From: DATESZ01 sp035283845
GTDB taxonomy: Bacteria; Desulfobacterota; Syntrophia; Syntrophales; JACQWR01
Length of the DNA: 8,102 nt
Direction: 5' to 3'
Assembly: GCA_035283845.1 (NCBI GenBank)
Contig: DATESZ010000163.1
Span: forward strand, 1 to 8,102
The notes under the pieces were generated by a model. The model saw only the letters and a program-made list of their open reading frames with translations. It did no database searches and was not told the origin of the DNA. How positions within the stretch are numbered: the first letter of the stretch is position 1; the number at the start of each line of letters is the position of its first letter. Made by a program: the position numbers and the translations under genes. Positions 1-7,738 of this stretch are shown here, in pieces.

Positions 1-151
1 ATCTAAAAGCACCTAAAACATTGCAGGAATCGATCTTTATACGCTGTAAAGCTCTTCCTCGTCTTTGGAATTAACCTCCTCCGCTCATAACTGGTTCTTT
101 GCTTATAATAAATCTCCGCCACTCAAGACTGAATCTTTACCCAGAAATATC

Positions 152-178
152 TTGACAAGGTTGTCATAGAGACATTAT
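152..178 (+). promoter_or_regulatory. Candidate sigma70-type promoter for mfd, overlapping a palindrome
   Basis: A perfect -35 hexamer TTGACA lies at 152-157. The best -10 match is CATTAT at 173-178 (4 of 6 consensus bases) with a short 15-nt spacer; a 17-nt spacer would give the poorer TTATCT at 175-180. The -35 is embedded in the inverted repeat TGACAA-GG-TTGTCA (153-166), which could be a repressor or activator site. A second short dyad, CGCTT-AA-AAGCG, lies at 184-195, near where transcription would begin. The rest of 1-242 shows no supportable gene, only an isolated TATAAT at 104-109 without a partner -35. The promoter is a sequence-pattern inference only; it sits at a sensible distance (about 65 nt) from the mfd start. 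Confidence 0.4.
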
Positions 179-242
179 CTTCCCGCTTAAAAGCGAAACA
201 GTATCGGCAAAGGGCAAATAAATTTAGGTTCGGCAGCAATAA

Positions 243-3200
243 GTGCAGCAAACAGGAGAAAAAAGCATTAGCGGCGGTCCTTCCCTCGATCACCTCTTTG
301 ACCTTGTCAGCCGGGGGGAGAGGAAAGTAGGCATTGGCGGTCTTCAACAATCGGCAAAATCATTTCTTCTCTCCCTTCTTTTCCGGAAGATCACGAAGTC
401 TTTAGCTGTAATCTGTCCCACGGAAAAAGACGCGCGTGTATTTTGCCAGGATCTTTCTTTTTTTCTTGGTGAAGATCAGGTATTTCTCTATCCCCCTTCG
501 GATGTTCATTCCACAGATATTTTTGCTTTCCAGAAGGACGCGGCGTTACTGCGGATGGAAATTCTCTGCCGCCTGCTGCGGCAGAAACCGGCAATTCTTG
601 TTGTGCCTCTCAAGGCGCTGATGGGGAAGGTTTTGCCCGTTAAGGCGCTGATGGATTATCTGGAAACCATCTCCTTAGGGGACCGGCGCGAGCTGGATGA
701 ACTGGCGGCGAAATTGCTTTCCGGAGGATACAGCAGGGTCTCTCTGGTGGAGGAAAAGGGGGAATTCAGCGTGCGGGGCAACATCATTGATATCTTCCCC
801 CCCACAGAAGAAAATCCCATGCGTCTGGAATTTATGGGAGACGAGCTGGAATCGATCAGGACTTTTGATCCCCTCACACAGCGGTCCATCAGGGAAATAT
901 GCGATTTCCCGCTTTTTCCGTCTGGTGAAATCATCCTTACTCCCGATAGAAGGCAGTTGGCCGTCACCAATGTCCGGCGCCGGGCCAACGAACTGGAACT
1001 TTCCGGGCTTGTCAAAAACCGCATAGCCGAGTCGGTGGCCAATGGCCTTGTGCAAACTGTAAACCCCTTGTTTATTTCCCTTTTTTATGAATCGATAGGC
1101 AATGGCAGTAAAGAGGCGTCGGAATCTCCGGGGATATTCTTAGATTACCTGTCCCATGACTCCCTGCTTGTTTTTGACGATCCTCTCGCCCTGAGGCAGA
1201 CTGAACAGGCAATAGAGAATGAGATCGACGGTTTCTTATTAAAGGCAAAAAGGGAGGGAATATTTTACCTCGAAAAAGAGTCCTCCTATCTTGTGGGAGA
1301 GCGCCTGTTTGAAAGATTTGAAGATTTCACGCAGATTTACATTGGCGGCATAAACCTGAGTGGAGGTGAGACAGAGGCGCCTTTCCCCCATGTAAACTTA
1401 AGCACAGAAAAAAACATTATCCCTAAGGGGATTGGGAAGGCTACGGCGGCCTCCGATGCCGGCAACGCAGGTTTTTTAGTGGAATATATCAAAAGACGCC
1501 TTGAAGACGGATCTTCGGTGGTCTTTTTGTGCGTCGGTCCGGAAGAAGCGCAACGGATGGCCCACCTGTTCGCTCAGCATGACCTTCGTGCGAGCCAGGA
1601 CTTGTCGCCTCAGTGCTTTTTCGCCGAGCCGGCCCGGCGCCTGGGGAAGGAAAGTCTCGTCCTGCTTAACGGCAGACTCTCGGCTGGCTTCCATTTTCCC
1701 TTATTGAACCTGGTTGTGATCACGGAGGAAGAGATATTCGGCAGAAAGATCACCAGGAAAAAAACAAGACCAACGCGGGAGGGATATTTTCTCCAGTCTT
1801 TTGGCGAGTTAAACGAGGGAAACTATGTAGTGCATGCCGATCACGGCATCGGCCTTTACCGGGGCTTGCAGAAATTAGTCGTCGAGGGCCTGGAAAACGA
1901 TTTTCTCCTCTTGGAGTATCAGGGCGGCGATAAACTCTACCTGCCCGTCTATCGTCTCGACCTTCTCCAGCGGTATATCGGTCCCGCTGATTATGCCCCT
2001 CCCGTTGATAAACTCGGCGGCGGTTCCTGGGATACGGTCAAGGAGCGGGTAAAAAAATCCCTGCGGGAAGTGGCGGAGGAATTAGCTGCCATCTATGCCA
2101 CGAGACAGGTGATGGAGGGACATTCCTTTTCTTTGCCTGCCGGGCTTTACGATGAATTTTGTTCCGGTTTCGAGTTTGAAGAGACGCCTGATCAGGCCAA
2201 GGCCATAGAGGATGTGGAACTTGATATGGCCGAAGCGAAGCCGATGGACAGGTTGATTTGCGGCGATGCGGGTTTCGGCAAGACCGAGGTGGCGCTCAGG
2301 GCGTCCTTTATTACCGCCATGGAGGGGAAACAAGCGGCGGTGCTCGTGCCGACGACGATCCTGGCGGAGCAGCACTATCAGACCTTTTCCCGCAGGTTGA
2401 AAGACTGGCCGCTTCGCGTGGAGGTCATGAACCGCTTCAAGACCAAGGTGCAGCAGCAGGGCATTGCCGAAGGGATCAGACAGGGAACGGTGGATATCGT
2501 GATCGGCACCCATCGTCTTTTGCAGAAGGATATTGCTTTCAAAGATTTGGGGCTGGTTGTCATCGACGAAGAACAGCGTTTCGGGGTGGCGCATAAGGAG
2601 AAATTGAAGAAGTTACGCACCCTCGTCGATGTTCTTACCCTGACTGCAACGCCTATCCCCCGTACACTGCATCTTGCCATGGTAGGAATCAGGGATTTGA
2701 CCGTCATCAACACCCCGCCGGAGGATCGCCTCCCCATTAAAACTTATCTTGTGGAGTTTGATGAAGACCTGATAAAAGAGGCGATTCGGAAAGAACTGGC
2801 GAGAGGCGGACAAATCTTCTTTCTTCATGATCGGGTGCGATCCATCTACTCCATGGCCCGTTTTGTGGAAAAAATTGTTCCCGAAGCGCGAATCGGCGTG
2901 GTGCATGGCCGCATGAAGGCGAAAGAGATCGAGGATACGATGGCCGGCTTCGTCAGGGGGGAGAACGATGTCCTGGTGTGTACGACGATCATCGGCGCCG
3001 GGCTGGATATCCCAACGGCAAATACCATTATTATCAACCGGGCCGACCGTTTCGGTCTGTCGCAGCTTTATCAGATCAAAGGCAGGGTAGGCAGGGCAAA
3101 AGAAGAGGGGAAGGCCTATCTGCTGATTCCCAAAGGCATGATGCTGTCCCGGGACGCCGGGCGCCGGCTTCAGGCGATCACCGATATTTCCGAACACGGC

Positions 3201-3800
3201 TCCGGTTTTCGCATTTCCTACCACGATCTGGAGCTCAGAGGAGGGGGAAATATCCTGGGGACTTCTCAATCAGGTCATATATCTGCGGTGGGATATGAAC
3301 TATACACCGAGCTTATGGAACAGACTTTAAGGGAAATCAGGGGGGAGGAGGTACAAAAAGAGGAAACGAAGCCGGAAATCCACCTGGGAGTCGCCGCTTT
3401 TATCCCTGAAGAATATATGACCGATGTGCGCAGGCGCTTGAGCACCTACAAGAGATTGTCTATGGCAGAGACGGATGATGAACTGGCGCTGATCAGAGAA
3501 GAGCTGACCGATTGTTACGGATTCGTGCCTTCCGAGGTCGAAAACCTGTTGGACGTGCTTGGGATTAAAAATCTTCTCTACCGTTTACGGGGCAAAAAGA
3601 TGGGCTATGATAAAAAGAACATGGTTATCACCTTTCACCGGGAAAGCAACGTCGATCCGGCCATGATTGTTAAGCTCGCCAGGGAGAAGTGGCCAGGGAT
3701 AAGGTTGACCCCAGACTTTCAACTATATGTTCCCATGCCGGATCTTAAAAAAGGGGAGATACTGAGGGAGGCCAGGGGACTTCTCAGGGCGCTGAGCTAA
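243..3800 (+). CDS. mfd: Mfd, transcription-repair coupling factor (ATP-dependent DNA translocase)
   Basis: Mfd binds RNA polymerase stalled at DNA lesions, pushes it off by ATP-driven translocation and recruits UvrA to start transcription-coupled excision repair in the cytoplasm. The 1185-residue protein is close to the usual 1150-1180. The N-terminal UvrB-like module includes GGYSR...EKGEFSVRGNIIDIFPP near 161-187 and RLEFMGDELESIRTFDP at 194-210. Its P-loop position (IGGLQQSAKS, 31-40) is degenerate, as in the family. The RNA-polymerase interaction domain spans about 515-590 (VVHADHGIGLYRG, H531). The RecG-like motor shows Walker A GDAGFGKT (674-681), PTTILAEQ (703-710), DEEQ box (775-778), TATPIPRT (801-808), QxxGRVGR (944-951) and the translocation motif DLELRGGG from 995. 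The regulatory C-terminal domain (about 1040-1185) is intact. An in-frame TAA at 240-242 abuts the GTG, so the start cannot lie upstream, and no plausible in-frame start follows before conserved sequence. No good Shine-Dalgarno is visible. It is followed by a 66-nt gap to the surA-like gene, probably in the same transcript. Confidence 0.97.
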   Translation: MQQTGEKSISGGPSLDHLFDLVSRGERKVGIGGLQQSAKSFLLSLLFRKITKSLAVICPTEKDARVFCQDLSFFLGEDQVFLYPPSDVHSTDIFAFQKDAALLRMEILCRLLRQKPAILVVPLKALMGKVLPVKALMDYLETISLGDRRELDELAAKLLSGGYSRVSLVEEKGEFSVRGNIIDIFPPTEENPMRLEFMGDELESIRTFDPLTQRSIREICDFPLFPSGEIILTPDRRQLAVTNVRRRANELELSGLVKNRIAESVANGLVQTVNPLFISLFYESIGNGSKEASESPGIFLDYLSHDSLLVFDDPLALRQTEQAIENEIDGFLLKAKREGIFYLEKESSYLVGERLFERFEDFTQIYIGGINLSGGETEAPFPHVNLSTEKNIIPKGIGKATAASDAGNAGFLVEYIKRRLEDGSSVVFLCVGPEEAQRMAHLFAQHDLRASQDLSPQCFFAEPARRLGKESLVLLNGRLSAGFHFPLLNLVVITEEEIFGRKITRKKTRPTREGYFLQSFGELNEGNYVVHADHGIGLYRGLQKLVVEGLENDFLLLEYQGGDKLYLPVYRLDLLQRYIGPADYAPPVDKLGGGSWDTVKERVKKSLREVAEELAAIYATRQVMEGHSFSLPAGLYDEFCSGFEFEETPDQAKAIEDVELDMAEAKPMDRLICGDAGFGKTEVALRASFITAMEGKQAAVLVPTTILAEQHYQTFSRRLKDWPLRVEVMNRFKTKVQQQGIAEGIRQGTVDIVIGTHRLLQKDIAFKDLGLVVIDEEQRFGVAHKEKLKKLRTLVDVLTLTATPIPRTLHLAMVGIRDLTVINTPPEDRLPIKTYLVEFDEDLIKEAIRKELARGGQIFFLHDRVRSIYSMARFVEKIVPEARIGVVHGRMKAKEIEDTMAGFVRGENDVLVCTTIIGAGLDIPTANTIIINRADRFGLSQLYQIKGRVGRAKEEGKAYLLIPKGMMLSRDAGRRLQAITDISEHGSGFRISYHDLELRGGGNILGTSQSGHISAVGYELYTELMEQTLREIRGEEVQKEETKPEIHLGVAAFIPEEYMTDVRRRLSTYKRLSMAETDDELALIREELTDCYGFVPSEVENLLDVLGIKNLLYRLRGKKMGYDKKNMVITFHRESNVDPAMIVKLAREKWPGIRLTPDFQLYVPMPDLKKGEILREARGLLRALS

Positions 3801-3854
3801 AACAATTGAAGAAAGGCGAAGATTTTGTTAGGGTAGGAAAGTGCGCAGAAAAAT

Positions 3855-3863
3855 GGGGAGGGG
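3855..3863 (+). promoter_or_regulatory. Ribosome binding site fixing the GTG start of the surA-like gene
   Basis: The purine run GGGGAGGGG ends 3 nt before the GTG at 3867, and its GGAG core (3857-3860) leaves 6 nt to the start. An ATG at 3853 lies in another frame and reaches a stop within six codons, so it is not the start. The GTG directly precedes a lysine-rich signal peptide, which supports this reading. Confidence 0.7.
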
Positions 3864-3866
3864 CGA

Positions 3867-4823
3867 GTGAAAAAATATAAAAGCTGGTTTGTGGCGGCAT
3901 TGATTTTTGTTGGGCAACCGCTCTATGCGGAAGTAGTGGATAAAATCGTTGCCGTGGTGAATGATGAGATCATTACCTTGTCCGACTTGAACAGCGCCTT
4001 TGAACCATACCGCAAGAGGATTGAGGAAACATATCAGGGGCCGGATAAGGAGAGTATTCTTTCAGACTCGAGAAAGGCTTTCCTTAACAGGCTAATCGAC
4101 ACCAGCCTGATCGTGCAGGAAGCGAAGAAAAACGGAATTTCCGTCAAAGATGAGGACATAATGGCGGCGATAAAGGATATTGTCGGCCGGAAAAATATTA
4201 CTTTGGATGATTTTTCAAAAGGACTCGCCGCAGAAGGCGTATCTTTGGCATCTTACAAGAAAGATGTCGGTGAGCAGATGATCAGGATGCGGCTGATACG
4301 GCGGGAGATCAAGTCCAAGGTGCTGGTGACTGATGAAGAAATAGGTGAAGCCTATCTTAAAAACCGTGCAAATTATGAAGGCAATGCGGCGGTTCGCATC
4401 AAACAGATTTTTCTCGCCTTTCCCACAGGCGCAAACAAGGAAACAAAGGAAAAGATCAGAAAAGATGCGGAAGAGGTGGAGAGGCGACTGAAAAGCGGCG
4501 AGTCTTTTGATTTTCTTGCGGAAAATTATTCCCGCGGAACTGCCGGCGGCGGCGACCTGGGGTTCGTAGAGAAGGGGATGGCGCTTCCGGAAGTTGAAAC
4601 TGTCGCGTTTGGCCTGAATAAAGGCGAGGTAAGCGGTGTGATTCAGTCTCGTACGGGTTTTCATATCATCATGGCCGTCGATAGAAAGGGGGGTGGACTT
4701 AAACCCATCGAAGAGGTGCGGGAAGAGATTTATAATATGATTGAGGAACAGAAGCTGGAAAAAAAGTTTGTAGAATGGCTGGATGCCCTGCGCAAGAAAT
4801 CCCATATAGACATAAAATCATAG
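3867..4823 (+). CDS. SurA-like periplasmic peptidyl-prolyl isomerase/chaperone (single parvulin domain)
   Basis: This is a predicted exported folding factor for envelope proteins; SurA-family members escort unfolded outer-membrane proteins and may isomerise X-Pro bonds. Residues 1-21 form a signal peptide: MKKYK, a hydrophobic core WFVAALIFVG, and a likely cleavage after LYA (A21|E22). The mature N-terminus EVVDKIVAVVNDEIITLSDL is the classic SurA N-domain opening, and a helical chaperone region runs to about 165. One parvulin/PpiC domain covers about 174-273, with GGGDLGFVEKGMALPEVETVAF (228-248) and TGFHIIMAVDR (263-273, conserved H266). At 318 residues it is shorter than E. coli SurA (about 430, two parvulin domains). 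The usual first catalytic-site His (as in R-x-x-H-I-L) is Gln here (RIKQIF, Q180), so catalytic strength is uncertain and the role may be mainly chaperone. It lies between mfd and uvrA, with its TAG sharing one base with the uvrA GTG. Family assignment is firm; orthology to true SurA rather than a PpiC paralogue is inference, so no symbol is given. Confidence 0.92.
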   Translation: MKKYKSWFVAALIFVGQPLYAEVVDKIVAVVNDEIITLSDLNSAFEPYRKRIEETYQGPDKESILSDSRKAFLNRLIDTSLIVQEAKKNGISVKDEDIMAAIKDIVGRKNITLDDFSKGLAAEGVSLASYKKDVGEQMIRMRLIRREIKSKVLVTDEEIGEAYLKNRANYEGNAAVRIKQIFLAFPTGANKETKEKIRKDAEEVERRLKSGESFDFLAENYSRGTAGGGDLGFVEKGMALPEVETVAFGLNKGEVSGVIQSRTGFHIIMAVDRKGGGLKPIEEVREEIYNMIEEQKLEKKFVEWLDALRKKSHIDIKS

Positions 4824-7624
4824 TGAATTATATCAAAATAAAAGGTGCTGCACAGCACAACCTGAAGAGCGTAAATATTGACATTCCCAGGGACAGGCTG
4901 GTCATAATAACCGGTGTCAGCGGCTCCGGAAAATCTTCCCTGGCTTTTGACACCATTTATGCCGAAGGACAGAGGCGTTACGTGGAGTCCCTATCCACCT
5001 ATGCCCGGCAATTTATCGGTCAGATGGACAAACCCGATGTGGAGTCGATCGAAGGGCTGTCTCCCGCGATTGCCATAGAACAGAGAACGGCAAGCCACAA
5101 CCCCCGTTCCACCGTCGGCACGGTAACGGAGATATATGATTATCTCCGCCTCCTTTTCGCCAGGATAGGCCTTCTCCACTGCTGGCAGTGCGGCAGGGAA
5201 ATCAAATCCCAAACCATAGACATGATGGTGGAAGGCATTCTTGCCTATACTCCCCACACGAAAATTGTCATCCTGGCGCCGATCGTCAGGGGGAAGAAGG
5301 GCGAGTTTCAGAAGGAACTGAAAAGATTGCAGAAGGATGGATATGTCCGGGTGCGCATCGACGGCGAACAAAAAGAGCTTGGCGAAGATATTATCCTTGA
5401 TAAGAATAAACGCCACGACATAGACGTGGTGGTTGACCGCCTCATTGTCAGGGAAACGATAAGAAAGCGTATCCGGGATTCTTTGGAACTTGCCTCATCC
5501 CTGAGCGATGGGCTGGTCAGGGTGGACAGGGGCAGTGAAGAAGCGTTGTTCAGTGAAAAATACGCCTGCCCCGAATGCGGCATCAATGTCCCGGAGCTTG
5601 CCCCGCGGATGTTCTCTTTCAACAGTCCCTACGGGGCCTGTCCCGATTGTGCGGGATTGGGGAGCAAAATGTACTTTGATGAAGATTTAGTTGTTCCCGA
5701 TCGGGAGCTATCGCTCCGGGAAGGCACTATTGCTCCCTGGGCCGGCCGCAATTCTCTGCACTTCCATCAGTTACTGGAAACCATAAGCGGGCACTATCGT
5801 TTTGATATTAACACCAGCTTCAATTCTTTGCCGGAAAAGGTGCGGCAAGTCGTCCTCTACGGTTCGGGAACAGAAGAAATAAGATTCCATATTGACCGGG
5901 GAGGGCAGAGATTCTTTTACAGCAAGCCCTTTGAAGGGGTGATCAACATGTTGGACCGGCGTTACCGGGAGACCGATTCCTACGCCGTGCGGGCGGACAT
6001 GGAACGATATATCAGCCTCACGGAATGTCCCGTCTGCCGTGGAACAAGATTGAAGAAGGAAAGTCTAAGTGTCAAAGTGGCAGGCAAAAATATCCATGAG
6101 GTATGTTGTCTGTCCATAGGGGAATGTATGGACTTTTTCAACGGCCTGTCGCTCTCAGTCCAGGAAAGGCTGATTTCCGAGAGGATTCTGAAGGAGATCA
6201 GGGAGCGCCTTCGGTTTCTCCTTGACGTGGGGATGAGTTACCTGAGTCTGGACCGTTCGGCGGGAAGCCTTTCCGGCGGCGAGGCGCAACGCATCCGCCT
6301 CGCCACCCAGATAGGCTCAGGCCTGGTCGGCGTCCTTTATGTGCTCGATGAACCTACCGTCGGCCTGCACCAGGGCGACAATGTTAGGCTTATCGCCACT
6401 CTCAAGCGGCTGCGCGACATGGGAAATACAGTTATCGTTGTGGAGCACGATGCCGATATGATGATGAACTCGGATCAGATTATCGACATGGGGCCGGGCG
6501 CCGGCATGGCGGGAGGAGAGGTGATCTTTCAGGGAACACCGGAAGAAATCTGTAAAGAAGAGCGCTCCCTTACGGGTGGGTATCTTGCAGGGCGTCTTGC
6601 CATCCCTGTTCCGAATAAACGCCGCAAGGCAGACAGGTTCATTGTGCTGCAAGGCGCCAGCGAGCACAACCTGAAAAATATCGACATCCGCATACCCATT
6701 GGCGTCTTTACCGCTGTAACGGGCGTTTCCGGCTCGGGGAAAAGCACCATGATCATAGAAACCCTCTATGCCGCCTTGACCAGAAAGTTGAATCGCCAGA
6801 GGGGAAATACCGTAAAAATAAGTAAAATTGTTGATCTGGGGGGCGTTGAAAGGACAATATTGATCAACCAGCAGCCCATAGGGAGGACACCGCGTTCGAA
6901 TCCCTCTACCTATACGGGCGTATTTTCCCATATCCGCGATCTCTTCTCCGGGCTTCCGGAGGCGAGGATCATGGGTTATAAACCGGGACGTTTCAGCTTT
7001 AACGTCAAGGGGGGAAGATGCGAGTCCTGTGAAGGAAACGGTCTGATCAGGATCGAGATGCACTTTCTGCCCGATGTTTACGTTACCTGCGATGTCTGCG
7101 GGGGAAGGAGATTCAATCGCGACACTCTCGAAATCAGGTATAAAGACAAGAGTATCGCCGACGTTCTGGATATGACCGTACATCAGGCTATTGCCTTCTT
7201 TGAGAATGTTCCAGTCATCAGGTCCAGGCTGCTGTTCTTGGCAGATGTCGGTCTCGGGTATATCCGCCTGGGACAGTCGGCCACAACCCTGTCGGGAGGC
7301 GAGGCGCAAAGGATCAAACTTTCCCGTGAACTGGGAAAAAGAACGAATAGCAATACCCTTTATATACTTGACGAACCGACCATCGGGCTCCACTTTGCCG
7401 ATATACAAAAGCTTCTTGAGGTCCTCATGCGATTGGTGGACATGGGAAACACGGTGGTGGTCATCGAACACAACTTAGACGTAATAAAATCCGCTGATCA
7501 TATCATTGACCTGGGTCCGGAAGGTGGGCCGGCAGGAGGACGGATTGTGGCCTCAGGGACGCCGGAGGAGGTGGCGGGGAGTGAAGAATCGCTTACGGGC
7601 AGATTTTTACGCCGGTTTTTTTAA
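4823..7624 (+). CDS. uvrA: UvrA, excinuclease ABC subunit A (DNA damage sensor ATPase)
   Basis: UvrA dimers scan DNA for lesions, load UvrB and then leave; Mfd recruits UvrA at stalled polymerase. With the GTG at 4823 the protein has 933 residues (E. coli 940), and its N-terminus (M)NYIKIKGAAQHNLKSVNIDIP aligns with the family start. Both ABC ATPase modules are complete. Walker A GVSGSGKS lies at 31-38 and 634-641. Signature LSGGEAQR lies at 483-490 and 823-830. Walker B/catalytic LDEPT has D509-E510 and D850-E851, with switch His H542 and H883. Zinc-binding cysteines are C249/C252/C273/C276 and C733/C736/C756/C759, the latter in the C-terminal zinc finger needed for damage recognition. An extra CWQC lies near residues 119-122. 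The TAG of the preceding gene overlaps the GTG by one base (TAGTG), and no clear Shine-Dalgarno precedes it, suggesting translational coupling. An in-frame ATG at 4775 would add 16 residues (AGCPAQEIPYRHKII...) that do not resemble UvrA and overlap the upstream gene by 49 nt, so I prefer 4823. The stop lies inside a terminator-like hairpin. Confidence 0.97.
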   Translation: MNYIKIKGAAQHNLKSVNIDIPRDRLVIITGVSGSGKSSLAFDTIYAEGQRRYVESLSTYARQFIGQMDKPDVESIEGLSPAIAIEQRTASHNPRSTVGTVTEIYDYLRLLFARIGLLHCWQCGREIKSQTIDMMVEGILAYTPHTKIVILAPIVRGKKGEFQKELKRLQKDGYVRVRIDGEQKELGEDIILDKNKRHDIDVVVDRLIVRETIRKRIRDSLELASSLSDGLVRVDRGSEEALFSEKYACPECGINVPELAPRMFSFNSPYGACPDCAGLGSKMYFDEDLVVPDRELSLREGTIAPWAGRNSLHFHQLLETISGHYRFDINTSFNSLPEKVRQVVLYGSGTEEIRFHIDRGGQRFFYSKPFEGVINMLDRRYRETDSYAVRADMERYISLTECPVCRGTRLKKESLSVKVAGKNIHEVCCLSIGECMDFFNGLSLSVQERLISERILKEIRERLRFLLDVGMSYLSLDRSAGSLSGGEAQRIRLATQIGSGLVGVLYVLDEPTVGLHQGDNVRLIATLKRLRDMGNTVIVVEHDADMMMNSDQIIDMGPGAGMAGGEVIFQGTPEEICKEERSLTGGYLAGRLAIPVPNKRRKADRFIVLQGASEHNLKNIDIRIPIGVFTAVTGVSGSGKSTMIIETLYAALTRKLNRQRGNTVKISKIVDLGGVERTILINQQPIGRTPRSNPSTYTGVFSHIRDLFSGLPEARIMGYKPGRFSFNVKGGRCESCEGNGLIRIEMHFLPDVYVTCDVCGGRRFNRDTLEIRYKDKSIADVLDMTVHQAIAFFENVPVIRSRLLFLADVGLGYIRLGQSATTLSGGEAQRIKLSRELGKRTNSNTLYILDEPTIGLHFADIQKLLEVLMRLVDMGNTVVVIEHNLDVIKSADHIIDLGPEGGPAGGRIVASGTPEEVAGSEESLTGRFLRRFF

Positions 7625-7638
7625 GCCGGTTTCTTTTT
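7611..7638 (+). terminator. Candidate intrinsic terminator overlapping the uvrA stop codon
   Basis: CCGGTTT (7612-7618) pairs with AAGCCGG (7623-7629), including one G-U pair, around a TTTT loop; a G-U pair (7611/7630) may extend the stem. The stem is followed directly by the T-rich run TTTCTTTTT (7630-7638). The uvrA TAA (7622-7624) straddles loop and stem. The short, partly A/U stem makes strength uncertain. If real, it ends the mfd-surA-uvrA transcript and separates it from the downstream helicase gene. Confidence 0.5.
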
Positions 7639-7650
7639 GTGAGCAACTGA

Positions 7651-7671
7651 CCCCGATGCTCCGCATCGGTG
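7651..7671. other. Stable hairpin downstream of uvrA
   Basis: CCGATGC (7653-7659) and GCATCGG (7663-7669) form a perfect 7-bp GC-rich stem with a TCC loop; after one mismatch the pairing can extend outward. The following bases (TGTTATTAATG) are not a good U-tract. A weak A/T dyad, TTATTA-ATG-TAATAA, follows at 7672-7686. It may act as a backup or Rho-assisted 3' end, or as an mRNA-stabilising stem for uvrA. Confidence 0.45.
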
Positions 7672-7694
7672 TTATTAATGTAATAAACTTCTGT

Positions 7695-7712
7695 TCCCTC
7701 TCCCTTGACGGG
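7695..7712 (+). repeat. Truncated REP-like repeat copy
   Basis: TCCCTCTCCCTTGACGGG matches the beginning of the fuller repeat at 7739-7758 (TCCCTCCCCCTGTGACGGGG) with a few changes and a one- or two-base length difference. After the GACGGG the similarity stops at CATAGGCGC, so the closing G-rich arm is missing. It looks like a 5' fragment or decayed copy of the same repeat family, 44 nt upstream of the intact pair. The resemblance was judged by eye and is short. Confidence 0.45.
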
Positions 7713-7738
7713 CATAGGCGCTAACTTAAGGTTATTTA

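Noticed and set aside
3..122. Small minus-strand open frame (GTG start, 39 residues, rich in Arg/Lys) in the leader before mfd
   Set aside because: There is no Shine-Dalgarno at a proper distance and no recognisable motif, and at this length an open frame is expected by chance.
123..350. Minus-strand 75-residue open frame overlapping the mfd start
   Set aside because: It overlaps the candidate promoter and the real mfd N-terminus, and shows no family signature.
566..584. CTGCCGC/GCGGCAG hairpin inside mfd
   Set aside because: The 7-bp stem lies in coding sequence without a T-run; it is explained by codons for Leu/Cys/Arg/Gln.
4775..4822. Upstream ATG as the uvrA start
   Set aside because: The extra 16 residues do not match UvrA N-termini and lie within the preceding gene; GTG at 4823 gives the family-like start and length.
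6317..7471. Long minus-strand open frame (384 residues) opposite uvrA
   Set aside because: It is an antisense shadow of highly conserved uvrA codons including the second ATPase module; the translation shows no recognisable domain.
7705..7733. TTGACG as a -35 for the helicase gene
   Set aside because: No acceptable -10 hexamer occurs at a 16-18 nt spacing, and the TTGACG belongs to the truncated repeat copy.
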